Shown here: in pieces, positions 8,554-16,915 of the stretch | Position numbering within the stretch: position 1 is the stretch's first letter | Layout: every line of letters starts with the position of its first letter | Source: Streptomyces sp. SAI-127 | GTDB taxonomy: Bacteria; Actinomycetota; Actinomycetes; Streptomycetales; Streptomycetaceae | DNA length: 64,000 nucleotides | Direction: 5' to 3' | Assembly (NCBI RefSeq): GCF_029894425.1 | Contig: NZ_JARXYJ010000001.1 | Span: 992,001-1,056,000 of the forward strand | The notes under the pieces: generated by a model | Seen by the model: only the letters and a program-made list of their open reading frames with translations | Told to the model about the DNA's origin: nothing | The model's database searches: none | Position numbers and translations under genes: made by a program

Positions 8554-8616
8554 TGTGTTGACTCAGCATCCTTATAGTCGAGGACCCTAGGTATGTAAGA
8601 TCCCTGAGTCAACACA
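8554..8616. promoter_or_regulatory. Paired 13-bp inverted repeat between the reductase and marR-like gene
   Basis: TGTGTTGACTCAG at 8554-8566 recurs as its exact reverse complement at 8604-8616, centres 50 bases apart (about five helical turns). Each arm contains TTGAC, so operator and -35 overlap. This is the expected layout for a MarR-type repressor controlling itself and its neighbour. Confidence 0.65.
8584..8612 (-). promoter_or_regulatory. Promoter for the quinone oxidoreductase gene
   Basis: On the minus strand TTGACT (8612-8607), 17 bases, then TAGGGT (8589-8584) fits the housekeeping HrdB consensus well. The -35 lies inside the distal inverted-repeat arm, so repressor binding would block it. 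Confidence 0.6.
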
Positions 8617-8645
8617 TGAATCTGTTAACCGAGTGGGAGTGCATC

Positions 8646-9107
8646 GTGGAAGCACCGGTGGGGGATGACCTCTGCAGTCGGATCAGGCGGTCGGAGCAGG
8701 CGCTGATGGCGCATCACGAGGCGGTGCTCCGCACCTACGGGCTGACCATGACGCAGTACACCGTTCTGCTGCTCCTCGCACGCGAAGGTGACATGTCCGG
8801 CGCCCAACTGGCCCGCCGCTGCGGGGTGACGCAGCAGAGCATGAGCAGTGTGCTGACCAACATGGAGGGCAAGGAGCTCATCCGCCGCGAGACATCCCCC
8901 GTGCACGCCAAGGTGCAGATCGCCACCCTGACCGATGAGGGCCAGGTAGTGCTGGACCGCGCCTACCAGGAGGTGATCGTCCTTGAGCGCGCGCTTACCG
9001 ACGCGTTCACGCCATCCGAACACACCGCACTCTGTGACCTCTTGGACCGCGCCACCACCGTGCTGATCCAGCAGACCGGCCACCCGGCGGGCCCGCCCGT
9101 TGCCTGA
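8646..9107 (+). CDS. MarR-family transcriptional regulator
   Basis: A 153-residue winged-helix protein. GTG 8646 is preferred because GGGAG lies at 8635-8639; an in-frame ATG at 8616 sits inside the operator arm and lacks a ribosome site. The core reads MTQYTVLLLLAREG, then QLARRCGVTQQSMSSVLTNM (recognition helix) and the wing region with K-V-Q-I-A-T-L-T-D-E-G. MarR proteins usually repress a divergent detoxification gene and release it on binding a phenolic or electrophile. The neighbouring quinone reductase fits that role. Confidence 0.85.
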   Translation: MEAPVGDDLCSRIRRSEQALMAHHEAVLRTYGLTMTQYTVLLLLAREGDMSGAQLARRCGVTQQSMSSVLTNMEGKELIRRETSPVHAKVQIATLTDEGQVVLDRAYQEVIVLERALTDAFTPSEHTALCDLLDRATTVLIQQTGHPAGPPVA

Positions 9108-9149
9108 CCCCCTGCGGGCGTCAAGTGGCGGTCGGCCTCGGTCCGATGG

Positions 9150-10028
9150 TCACGGTCTCGAGAACAGGCCGGGTCCCGGAGGGGAGGATCCGTCGGCGCT
9201 GACGCCGTTCGTGACCCGCAGGAAGTCCAGCTTCTCCGCGTCGGCGGAACCCGCGGCCACCGTGTAGACGACGAGGCGGACGTCGCAGCCCGGGACGGTG
9301 AGCACGTCGCAGTCGCACGTCACCTCGCCGACCTGGGGATGCACGATGGTCTTGCGGGCCGAGACGTGCGGACCGACCGCACCCTCGTCCCACAGCCGGG
9401 CGAACTCCGCGCTGGTGGCGCGCAGTTCCGCGACCAGGTCGGCCAGTCCACGGTCGCGGGGGTAGTTGACGAGAGCGGTGCGCAGGTCGGCGACGAGGGC
9501 GGGGTTCAGGGCGTCGCCGTCCTGGAGCACGGGCCAGGACGCGAGCCCTCTGGGCCCCACGGCGAAGACCGCCCGCACCAGGTTCCGCTCGGCGCGTGTC
9601 CTTGCGCTGGGGTCGCCCAGCAGCACCGCCCATGCGGGAGTCCAGGACAGCAAGGTCCAGTCGGCGCTGAACACACCCACCGGAAACTCCCCGAGACGAG
9701 CCAGCATCCGTTGGACCCCCGCCGGCACATGTGCGGAGATCGTCCCCTCCTGGGGAGGCAGGAGGCCGGCCAGCCGGTAGGCGTGATCGCGTTCCATCGG
9801 CTGCAGCTGCAGTGCCCTGGCCAGGCTCGCGACGACCTGTGCCGAAGGGCTGGTGGCGCGTCCCTGCTCCAGCCGGACCACATAGTCGACCGACAGTCCT
9901 GCGAGGTCGGCCAGTTCCTCGCGTCGCAGCCCCGCCGCACGCCGTCCTGGCCCCGGCGTCCGCCCGATGTCGACCGGCGAAAGCCGGTCGCGCCAGCGGC
10001 GCAACGCCGTGCCAAGGGTCTCGTCCAT
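9150..10028 (-). CDS. XRE-family regulator with MmyB-like ligand domain
   Basis: A 292-residue protein. The N-terminal helix-turn-helix (GLRREELADLAGLSVDYVVR, about residues 34-53) is followed by a PAS-like MmyB C-terminal domain containing DWTLLSWTPAWAVLLGDPS and the conserved P-R-D-R-G-L region. This architecture is common in actinobacteria and usually controls a divergent short-chain dehydrogenase, as here. The gene converges with the MarR gene on its other side. Confidence 0.85.
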   Translation of the reverse strand: MDETLGTALRRWRDRLSPVDIGRTPGPGRRAAGLRREELADLAGLSVDYVVRLEQGRATSPSAQVVASLARALQLQPMERDHAYRLAGLLPPQEGTISAHVPAGVQRMLARLGEFPVGVFSADWTLLSWTPAWAVLLGDPSARTRAERNLVRAVFAVGPRGLASWPVLQDGDALNPALVADLRTALVNYPRDRGLADLVAELRATSAEFARLWDEGAVGPHVSARKTIVHPQVGEVTCDCDVLTVPGCDVRLVVYTVAAGSADAEKLDFLRVTNGVSADGSSPPGPGLFSRP

Positions 10029-10038
10029 CTGGCCATTG

Positions 10039-10051
10039 TGTCCGCCGGACA
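10039..10051. promoter_or_regulatory. Palindrome TGTCCGCCGGACA upstream of the XRE gene
   Basis: A 13-base near-perfect palindrome (TGTCCG-C-CGGACA) lies 11 bases before the XRE start, within the 102-base divergent gap. It is a candidate operator for that regulator. Confidence 0.4.
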
Positions 10052-10130
10052 GCGGTTGTGCCTGGTACTGGCAGTCCTACCGTCGCAGAGGGCACTGGTT
10101 GTCCTCTCGCCACGGGCCGAGAGTGCATGC

Positions 10131-10826
10131 ATGACGACGACATTCATCACAGGCGCCAACAGGTCCCTCGGGTACGAGACCGCCCGCCGATTGATCGACG
10201 CCGGCCACACCGTCCTCATCGGTGCTCGTGATCCAGAGCGCGGCCAGGCGGCCGCCGACGAACTCGGTGCCCGTTTCGTCCAGATCGACGTGACCGACGA
10301 CGCGTCGGTGGCCGCGGCCGCCGCCGACGTCGCGGCTCGCGAGGGCGGCATCGACGTCCTCATCAACAACGCGGGAGTCAACGAACCACACATCCCCGCC
10401 GAGCAGCTCACGGCCGCTCACGCCGGCGCGGTGTTCGAGGTCAATGTCGTGGGGATCGTCCGGGTGACGCACGCGTTCCTGCCCCTGCTGCGCAAGTCCG
10501 CGAACCCGGTCATCGTCAATGTGTCCAGCGGCATGGGGTCGTTCGCGGCCACCCACGACCCCGCACGCGTCGAGTCGAAGCCCGTGGCGCCGCTCTACAC
10601 GGCGTCGAAGGCTGCCGTGACCATGCTGACCACGCAGTACGCGAAGGCCTGGACGGACGTGAAGGTGAACGCGGCCGACCCGGGATACACCGCGACCGAC
10701 TTCAACGGGCACAGCGGCCCTCAGACAGTGATCGAGGGCACCGACGCGATCGTCGAACTCGCCACCATCGGGGCGGACGGACCGACGGGAACCTTCCGTG
10801 ACCGTCACGGAGCGGTGGCCTGGTGA
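10131..10826 (+). CDS. Short-chain dehydrogenase/reductase
   Basis: A 231-residue classical SDR. It shows the cofactor loop TGANRSLG at residues 7-14, NNAG, a serine in VSSGMGS and the catalytic Y-T-A-S-K. It likely reduces or oxidises a small carbonyl or alcohol with NAD(P). The ATG at 10131 has only a weak GAG ribosome site. It diverges from the XRE regulator, its probable repressor. Confidence 0.85.
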   Translation: MTTTFITGANRSLGYETARRLIDAGHTVLIGARDPERGQAAADELGARFVQIDVTDDASVAAAAADVAAREGGIDVLINNAGVNEPHIPAEQLTAAHAGAVFEVNVVGIVRVTHAFLPLLRKSANPVIVNVSSGMGSFAATHDPARVESKPVAPLYTASKAAVTMLTTQYAKAWTDVKVNAADPGYTATDFNGHSGPQTVIEGTDAIVELATIGADGPTGTFRDRHGAVAW

Positions 10827-10900
10827 GATAACGCACCCTGGACATCAGGGAGATCAGCGCGCCGACGATGCGGTGGGTGCATTCCGCCGGGAGCCCGGGT

Positions 10901-12211
10901 TCAGCGGATCACGAACGTCATCATGCTTCGGGCGGGGAGCGTGACGGTGAAGGAGCCGTTCGACACGGCGGTCGTGCCCTGGGACGCGACGTTCCTGCTC
11001 GCGTCGGTCAGCCAGGTCGAGACGCTGGGCCCGGCGCTGTTCGCCAGGGTGAACAGTTGACTCACCGCGGCGGCCCCCTTGTTGACGGCGACGACGACCG
11101 TGGAGCCGCCGCCCCGGTACGCCGAGACGTAGACATCCGTTGCCGGCTTCGCCGTCGCCTCGACCCGCACATGTCCGGGTCGGACGAACCTGGCGAAGTG
11201 CGCCATGGCGGCGCCGCGCTTGCTGATCCCGCCGTCCTCGCGCATGGGGCCGTAGCTGCGCCGGATGTACCACCAGATGTAGGCCTGGAACTCGGCGTCC
11301 ACCATGGCGCGGTGGATGTGCTCCCCCACGTCGAGCGCCTGGGGCCAGAGGTCCGCCGAATCCGTGCTGTTGGGGTAGTAGACCTCCGTCATCCAGAGTT
11401 CTTTGCCCGCGCCCTTCTGCTTGAAGAGGGGGTAAGGGAAGTTCGCGAACGGCGTGCCGTAAAGGTGGGCCCCGATTATGTCCACGTTGGCGAGTGCCGC
11501 CGAGTCGTTGAGGATCGGGTCCGACATGTTCTTCAGGTACTGGAAGGACTCCGGCGCGATGACCCTGGTGCCGACGGAGCCGGCGTTCTCCCGCAGGAAG
11601 CGAACCATTTCGGTGGGGGTCCACCACGTCCAGTCGTGCGCGTAATCGGGCTCGTTCTGTACGGATATGCCGTACAGGTTCACTCCGTTGCTCCGCAGGT
11701 ACGTGGTGAAGTCGTTCAGGTGCTGGGCGTAGGCGCCGTACATGTCGTACCTGAGGCGCCGCGCGTTGGTCTGGCTGCCGTGGACGAAGGTCTCGACCAT
11801 GGAGGCGGGAGGATTCCACGGCGAGGCGATGACGGTGGCCCCGAGTTCGACCGCACGCTTCGCCGTCGCCAGATCGCGGTTCCAGGCCGCCCGGTCCTCG
11901 GGTACGGGGATTCTCAGCAGGGAGAACCCCAGCCTTCCGTCTCCGGTCCCGAACGCCGTGTCCCGCTGCGCCGCGGTGAGTTCGCCGATCCAGGCCGCAT
12001 GGCTCATGCCGCCGAAGCCACGGATCGTCTGCCGCGTAGCCGACGGGTCGATGACCGCCGTGGCGGCGGCCGTCACGGCCCCGGCATCAGAGGCTCTCGC
12101 GACCGACGACGCGGCGGTGAGGACGGGCAGCGCCCCTAACGTCGCAAGGACGGTCCTCCGGCTCGTCGATCTTTTCTCCCCGCCCAGGCACTCGTTACGG
12201 CTCTGCGCCAC
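10901..12211 (-). CDS. Secreted GH30 glucuronoxylanase
   Basis: A 436-residue secreted glycoside hydrolase. GTG 12211 is chosen because AGGAGG precedes it directly. A Tat-type leader (SRRTVLATLGALPVL) is followed by a (beta/alpha)8 barrel with GFGGMSHAAW, the acid/base Glu in ISVQNEPDY and the nucleophile Glu in LWMTEVYY, then a C-terminal beta domain ending in MMTFVIR. The loop WWYIRRSYGPM carries the arginine pair that in subfamily GH30_8 binds the glucuronic acid side chain, so an endo-beta-1,4-xylanase acting on glucuronoxylan is likely. It stands alone. Confidence 0.88.
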   Translation of the reverse strand: MAQSRNECLGGEKRSTSRRTVLATLGALPVLTAASSVARASDAGAVTAAATAVIDPSATRQTIRGFGGMSHAAWIGELTAAQRDTAFGTGDGRLGFSLLRIPVPEDRAAWNRDLATAKRAVELGATVIASPWNPPASMVETFVHGSQTNARRLRYDMYGAYAQHLNDFTTYLRSNGVNLYGISVQNEPDYAHDWTWWTPTEMVRFLRENAGSVGTRVIAPESFQYLKNMSDPILNDSAALANVDIIGAHLYGTPFANFPYPLFKQKGAGKELWMTEVYYPNSTDSADLWPQALDVGEHIHRAMVDAEFQAYIWWYIRRSYGPMREDGGISKRGAAMAHFARFVRPGHVRVEATAKPATDVYVSAYRGGGSTVVVAVNKGAAAVSQLFTLANSAGPSVSTWLTDASRNVASQGTTAVSNGSFTVTLPARSMMTFVIR

Positions 12212-12532
12212 GTTTCCTCCTCTTGACGGGGGGCAGCGGCTCGACAGGACACCCACGCCGTTCGGTATCGTGAACGCTGTCCAAGTGGCGGGCCTGTCGA
12301 AAGTTAACGATGCCACTCACCGCGGTCAACCCTCTCGACGTGTACGGCCGCCTCAGGTTCTACCGGCCATCACGGTCTCCTCGTCGGCACCGAGAACGGT
12401 TACGCCCGGACGTACGGCCTCGAAACCGTCGCCACCGTCACGAGGCACACCGCCCACGACCGAGGGGAACGGCACCTTCACCGTCCAGTGCGGGTCTCCC
12501 TGCTACCAGTAGGCGCCCCCGCCGTGACCCCG
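12212..12532. other. Intergenic region upstream of the GH30 gene
   Basis: A 321-base gap holding the GH30 promoter region. It contains TCGAAAGTTAACGA at 12297-12310, which partly resembles the CGAAA/TTTCG elements described upstream of Streptomyces xylanase genes. A plus-strand frame ending at 12512 (FTVQCGSPCYQ) has no start signal. I see no other gene. Confidence 0.4.
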
Positions 12533-13192
12533 TCACGGATGGTAGATGTCCCAGCCCGTCGACGCGGTGGGTGACGGGCTCGGCGTCGACCGGCTGGCGT
12601 CACACGTGGAACCCTGCGCCGGGAGCAGCCGGTGCACACCGATCCGTGCCGTCCCGAAGCGCACGTCCGCGTCCCCGGCGGTGGCCAAGTCCCCTGTCAT
12701 CCGGGGCAGTTCCCCGCCGGCCAGGGGCGCACCACCCGCGTAGGCCGCGACAAGGACCCGGACGCAGGTGCCGTCCGGTCCGGTGGGAAGTCCGGCCGGG
12801 AAGGCGACGGTTCGGGTTCTGCCGCCGTCCGCGGACAGTCCGTAGCGCATGACGAACGACATCTCCGGCCTCGTCTTCGTGGCCGTGAGGGTCCAGAACT
12901 CGACCTGTACGGCGAGCGGTCGGCACAGCACCCGGACATCGCCCGTACGCGGTCCGCGGACGACGACCGATGCCTTTGCGTACGACGGGTCTGTCCCGTC
13001 GGTCGTCCCGTGGAAGGCGACCGCGGACCCCAGCCAGGCCGCCTGTTCCCGTCCCGACCAGTCACCGGCGTCGCGGCAGCCGCCGGTCTGCGCGCCCGCG
13101 GACACGTTCGAGCAGCCGGTCGCGAGCAGCGCGAGGACCGCCGCGCCCGCCGACAGGACTGCGTGGCGAAAGCGGGTCTGGGTGCTGTGCAT
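12533..13192 (-). CDS. Secreted lipoprotein of unknown function
   Basis: A 219-residue protein. ATG 13192 follows GAGGGAG; the frame reaches back to 13234 without a signal. A typical lipoprotein signal ends in the lipobox L-A-T-G-C at about residues 28-32. The mature part is beta-rich with three further cysteines (one at GTCVRV, one near the C-terminus at STCDAS) and a Ser/Pro/Thr tail. I recognise no family. It diverges from the aminotransferase gene. Confidence 0.75.
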   Translation of the reverse strand: MHSTQTRFRHAVLSAGAAVLALLATGCSNVSAGAQTGGCRDAGDWSGREQAAWLGSAVAFHGTTDGTDPSYAKASVVVRGPRTGDVRVLCRPLAVQVEFWTLTATKTRPEMSFVMRYGLSADGGRTRTVAFPAGLPTGPDGTCVRVLVAAYAGGAPLAGGELPRMTGDLATAGDADVRFGTARIGVHRLLPAQGSTCDASRSTPSPSPTASTGWDIYHP

Positions 13193-13538
13193 GGTCTCCC
13201 TCGGTATCGGACCGGGGCGGGCCGCGGACGTCACGTGGTCCGGACGGCGAGCAGCCTGCTGGTGTCCTGGCGGCGGCGGGGGCCTCGGTGGCCCGCTGTG
13301 TCCGTCCCGTGATCAAAGAGGGGCCCAGGGGGGCGGCAGAGGCCGTGCCGTCCGTCTCGTGGCAGAGCTCCGGCGGGGTCGGCCGGGAGACGGTTTGCCG
13401 ATCAGCACCCTGGTTTCCGGCGATTCGTAGCCGAATTTCCCAAACAGTTGAGCGCTTGTCGTCCGCTCTTCACGCTGTGCCCTGTCAAGTGCCCGACGGC
13501 CAGGCCTCGGGTCCCAGCGCTGCAGAAGCGAGACCAGC
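13193..13538. other. Divergent intergenic region upstream of the aminotransferase
   Basis: A 346-base gap with no credible gene. Near its right end is a relatively AT-rich stretch (CCGAATTTCCCAAACAG, about 13430-13446) and the 11-mer CCTGTCAAGTG at 13481-13491. The same 11-mer recurs before the E1 alpha gene. Both points suggest a regulated promoter here. Confidence 0.45.
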
Positions 13539-14585
13539 ATGGTGCGTGTCCGTGCGTCCTTGTCCCAGCTGCCCGCCTACGTCCCGGGCCGCAAACTGCC
13601 CGGCGCCGTCGTGCTGGCCAGCAACGAATCCCCGTACGGGTTGCTGCCGGGGGTGGCCGAAGCCCTCGCCGAGGCCGCAGGCGGCGTTTCGCGGTATCCC
13701 GATCTGCACGCCGCCTCGCTGATCGAGGCTCTGGCGGCGCACCACGGGGTCGAGCCGGACCGGATCGCGGTGGGCGCCGGCTCCTCCGAGGTGTGCGGGC
13801 AGTTGCTGCACACCGTCGTCGGGCCCGGTGACGAGGTCGTCTTCGGCTGGCGTTCGTTCGAGGCGTACCCGATCCTCACCTCCGTGGCAGGCGGTGCGGC
13901 GGTGCGGGTGCCGCTGCGTGACCACACCCTCGATCTCGACGCCATGGCCGCGGCGATCACCGCGCGGACCCGGGTGGTGTTCGTGTGCAACCCCAACAAT
14001 CCGACCTCCACGGCGGTCGGGGCGCGGGCCCTGACCGACTTCGCGGACCGGGTGCCGCGGGATGTGCTGATCGTCGTCGACGAGGCGTACCGGGAGTACG
14101 CCGATCCCGCCCTGGTCCCCGACGGCCTCGCCCTTCTCGGCGACCGGCCCAACGTGGCGGTGTTGCGGACCTTTTCGAAGGCGTACGGCCTGGCGGGGCT
14201 GCGGGTCGGCTACTGCGTCGCGCCGCCCGGGATCGCGGCGCACGTGCGCCGGACGCAGGTGCCGTTCAGTGTCAGCGCGCTCGCCCAGCGGGCCGCCGTG
14301 GTCGCCCTCGGTGAGGGCGCGGAGGTCGCCCGGCGGGCCGCCCTCACGGTCGCGGAACGCGACCGTGTCACCGGGCGGTTGCGGGCGCTGGGCCACGACG
14401 TGCCCGACTCCCACTCCAACTTCGTCTGGCTGCCGCTCGGCGCGGCCAGCGCGCCCTTCGCCGGGTACTGCGCCGACGGGAAGGTCGTGGTGCGTCCGTT
14501 CCCCGGCGAGGGCGTCCGGGTGACGATCGGGCTGCCGGAGGAGAACGACGCCCTCCTCGCGCTCGCGGCGAGCCGGCAGGGCTGA
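13539..14585 (+). CDS. Histidinol-phosphate/aromatic-type aminotransferase
   Basis: A 348-residue fold-type I PLP enzyme of the HisC/aromatic aminotransferase group. The N-terminal ASNESPYGL, the CNPNNPTS motif, the V-D-E-A-Y-x-E-Y motif, the PLP lysine in RTFSKAYGLAGLRVG and the C-terminal VVRPFPGEGVRVTIG are all present. Members of this group transaminate histidinol phosphate or phenylalanine/tyrosine. Its place beside a 2-oxoacid dehydrogenase and paa genes favours phenylalanine to phenylpyruvate. Five bases separate it from the next gene, so the two form one operon. Confidence 0.8.
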   Translation: MVRVRASLSQLPAYVPGRKLPGAVVLASNESPYGLLPGVAEALAEAAGGVSRYPDLHAASLIEALAAHHGVEPDRIAVGAGSSEVCGQLLHTVVGPGDEVVFGWRSFEAYPILTSVAGGAAVRVPLRDHTLDLDAMAAAITARTRVVFVCNPNNPTSTAVGARALTDFADRVPRDVLIVVDEAYREYADPALVPDGLALLGDRPNVAVLRTFSKAYGLAGLRVGYCVAPPGIAAHVRRTQVPFSVSALAQRAAVVALGEGAEVARRAALTVAERDRVTGRLRALGHDVPDSHSNFVWLPLGAASAPFAGYCADGKVVVRPFPGEGVRVTIGLPEENDALLALAASRQG

Positions 14586-14590
14586 CGGCT

Positions 14591-16282
14591 ATGCGCCCCG
14601 GTCCCTACGAGCGCCATCGCGAGCTGCTGCAGAGCGTCGTTCGCGCGCTCGCCGCCGGTGAGTGCCGTCGCCCCTTCACCGAGGCGACCGGCCGGAACGC
14701 GGCCGACGCGGGCATGAGGTCGACCCGCACCGCGGGAAAGGTGTTCCGCTCCCTGCTGGGGCGGCCGTTCGAGCTGGGGCAGCCCGGCGAACTCGGCCGT
14801 GTGCGCACGGAGTCGTCGCCGTACGGCCTCGCCCCGCCCATCGACTACCCGCGCTGCGATCCCGCGGAGCTGGTCGCGGCGGCCGGGCGCGCGGCAGCCG
14901 GCTGGCGGGCCGCCGGACCGTACCAGCGCGCCGGACTCGCCGTGGAGATCCTGCGCCGGCTCAACACCCGCAGCCACGAACTGGCCCTCGCGGTGCATCA
15001 CACCACCGGCCAGCCCCTGCAGGGAGCCTTGCGCGCCGCGGGGCCACGCGCTCAGGACCGCGCCCTGGAGGCGGTGGCCCAGGCCTTCGCCGAATCGGAA
15101 CGTGTCCCGGCCGACCTGCACTGGAAGAGTTCCGAACGGGGCGGAGAACCACTGCAGGGCACCTGCACTCTGGTGCCCCGCGGGGTGTCGCTGCTCGTGG
15201 GCTGTCCCGACTTCCCGCTCTGGAACGGGTATCCGGGCCTGTTCGCCAGCCTGGTGACCGGCAACCCGGTGGTCGTCGCTCCGCACCCGCGCTCCGTGCT
15301 GCCACTGGCGATCACGGTGCGGGTCGCCCGGCAGGCGCTGGCGGAGGCCGGTCACTCCCCCGACCTCGTGACCCTGGCAGTGGCGGAACCGGAACGGCAG
15401 GTGCACCGGCGGCTGGCCACCGACCCGGCGGTGCGCATCGTCGACTACACGGGCCCCGCGCGTTTCGCCGACTGGCTGGAGGAACACGCCCGCCAGGCCA
15501 CCGTGTTCGCCAACCGGACCGGGCTGAACACCGTGGTCGTGGACTCGACCGACGACTACCGGCGCCTGGTCCGAGGTCTCGCCCTCGCCTCGTGCCGGTG
15601 CACCGGGACGGTGCGCACCACGCCGCAGAACATCCTGGTTCCGGAGCGGGGCTTCACCACCGACGAGGGGCACAAGACGCTGCGGGACCTCGGGGCCGAC
15701 CTCGGCGACGCCGTCGACCGGCTGCTCGGCCATCCCGCCCGCGCGGCAAGGGCGTTGGGCGCGATCACCGCCGACGAGGTAGGCGGCGCCCTCACGGATG
15801 CCGCACGGTACGGCCCGGTCCTGCACGCCTCCGGTCCCGTGGCCCATCCCGACCACCCGTACGCCGACCTGCGCAGCCCGCTGCTGGTGCGGCTGCGCGC
15901 CTCCGACGAACGCGTCTACACACGCGAGTGGCCCGGCCTCGTCTCCTTCCTGGTGGGCACCGAGTCGACCTCGCACAGCCTCGCGCTCCTGCGCCGCACC
16001 GTGGCGCGGCACGGAGCGCTGTACGCCTCGGTGCACTCCACCGACCCGCTGGTGCTGGCGGCGGCCGGGACCGCGGCGCTGGACGCCGGGGTGCATCTGG
16101 TGGAGAACCTGGACGACCTGCCGGCCGACCCGTCCTCGGCCCTCGCCGAACTGCCGGGCTCCGGCGTCAACTTCGTCACCGGCCGGTTCCGCGTGGTGCG
16201 CTCCCGGCGGCACGCACCGCCGACGGCTCCCGTCCCGGCACCGACCCGGCTCGAGGTCGACGCCGCGCTGGCCGACGTATGA
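14591..16282 (+). CDS. PaaN-like protein lacking aldehyde dehydrogenase catalytic residues
   Basis: A 563-residue paralogue of the PaaN encoded at 20455-22161, colinear over nearly its whole length. Three residues that aldehyde dehydrogenases need are changed relative to that copy: cofactor Lys231 is Ala230, the general base Glu309 is Asn308, and the nucleophile Cys343 is Arg342 (VRTTPQN instead of MCTTPQN). The reading frame is intact and codon use is like its neighbours, so it is expressed and selected rather than decaying. Loss of all three argues against dehydrogenase activity. A scaffold, regulatory or ligand-binding role is possible. It follows the aminotransferase by five bases. Confidence 0.85.
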   Translation: MRPGPYERHRELLQSVVRALAAGECRRPFTEATGRNAADAGMRSTRTAGKVFRSLLGRPFELGQPGELGRVRTESSPYGLAPPIDYPRCDPAELVAAAGRAAAGWRAAGPYQRAGLAVEILRRLNTRSHELALAVHHTTGQPLQGALRAAGPRAQDRALEAVAQAFAESERVPADLHWKSSERGGEPLQGTCTLVPRGVSLLVGCPDFPLWNGYPGLFASLVTGNPVVVAPHPRSVLPLAITVRVARQALAEAGHSPDLVTLAVAEPERQVHRRLATDPAVRIVDYTGPARFADWLEEHARQATVFANRTGLNTVVVDSTDDYRRLVRGLALASCRCTGTVRTTPQNILVPERGFTTDEGHKTLRDLGADLGDAVDRLLGHPARAARALGAITADEVGGALTDAARYGPVLHASGPVAHPDHPYADLRSPLLVRLRASDERVYTREWPGLVSFLVGTESTSHSLALLRRTVARHGALYASVHSTDPLVLAAAGTAALDAGVHLVENLDDLPADPSSALAELPGSGVNFVTGRFRVVRSRRHAPPTAPVPAPTRLEVDAALADV

Positions 16283-16294
16283 CCGCGCGGGTCC

Positions 16295-16795
16295 TCAGTC
16301 CGTCCAGGTGGCGCCGCGCCCCCGCACCTCGTCGAAGACGAGCCAGGTGCGGGTGGAGCGCACGCCCGGCACCGCCTGGATGCTCTCCAGCACCACCTTG
16401 CGCAGCGCCAGGTTGTCCGGCGCCCGCACCAGCACCAGGACGTCGAAGTCTCCCGTGACGAGGGAGACATGTTCCACGTAGGGGATCTCCCGCAGTTCGC
16501 GCGAGATCTCGCGCCAGGCGTTCTGGTCGGTGGCCAGCGTCACGTAGGCACTCGTGCCCAGGCCCGCCCGCTGGGCGTTGAGCTGCGCGGTGAAGCCCGT
16601 GATGACGTCCTCGGCCACGAGCCGGCCGATGCGGGTGTAGGCGTTGGCCCGGGAGATGTGCACCTGCTCGGCGAGGGCGCGGACCGAGATCCGGCCGTCC
16701 TCGAGGAGCCGGCTCAGGATCTGCCGGTCGATGTCGTCGAGCGGGACGGCAGTTCGTCCGGCCGCTGCCGTCGGCAGCGAGTTTTCCTCGGACAC
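16295..16795 (-). CDS. Lrp/AsnC-family regulator
   Basis: A 166-residue regulator. GTG 16795 is chosen because GGGAGG lies just upstream; an ATG at 16813 is in frame but the ribosome site falls after it. The helix-turn-helix (RISVRALAEQVHISRANAYT) is followed by the RAM ligand-sensing domain (HVSLVTGDFDVLVLVRAPDN). BkdR-type Lrp proteins activate branched-chain dehydrogenase genes in other bacteria. Here it lies head to head with the E1 alpha gene and tail to tail with the PaaN paralogue, so it most likely controls the 2-oxoacid dehydrogenase genes. Confidence 0.88.
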   Translation of the reverse strand: MSEENSLPTAAAGRTAVPLDDIDRQILSRLLEDGRISVRALAEQVHISRANAYTRIGRLVAEDVITGFTAQLNAQRAGLGTSAYVTLATDQNAWREISRELREIPYVEHVSLVTGDFDVLVLVRAPDNLALRKVVLESIQAVPGVRSTRTWLVFDEVRGRGATWTD

Positions 16796-16849
16796 TTTGT
16801 CCTCCCAGACCATCGTGTTCGGCAGTTCATCGCCGATTCGGCCGAGCCA

Positions 16850-16892
16850 TTGAACACATATTCATCAGTGGCCACCATTCTCCTGTCAAGTG
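16850..16892 (+). promoter_or_regulatory. Likely promoter/operator region of the 2-oxoacid dehydrogenase genes
   Basis: TTGAAC at 16850-16855 begins an AT-richer stretch (ACACATATTCATCAGTGG) unlike the surrounding sequence, with an imperfect dyad GCCAttGA/TCAtcaGTGGC, the type of site Lrp proteins bind. CCTGTCAAGTG follows at 16882-16892, identical to 13481-13491 before the aminotransferase. Confidence 0.4.
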
Positions 16893-16915
16893 TCCAGAGA
16901 AAGCGAGTGCCCTCC

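Noticed and set aside
12340..12512. Plus-strand frame ending FTVQCGSPCYQ
   Set aside because: No start codon with a ribosome site and no recognisable family. It may be the end of a lost secreted protein but the evidence is too thin.
14210..16213. Minus-strand open frame of 667 codons opposite the PaaN paralogue
   Set aside because: A GC-rich shadow frame. The plus strand aligns over its whole length with the active PaaN.
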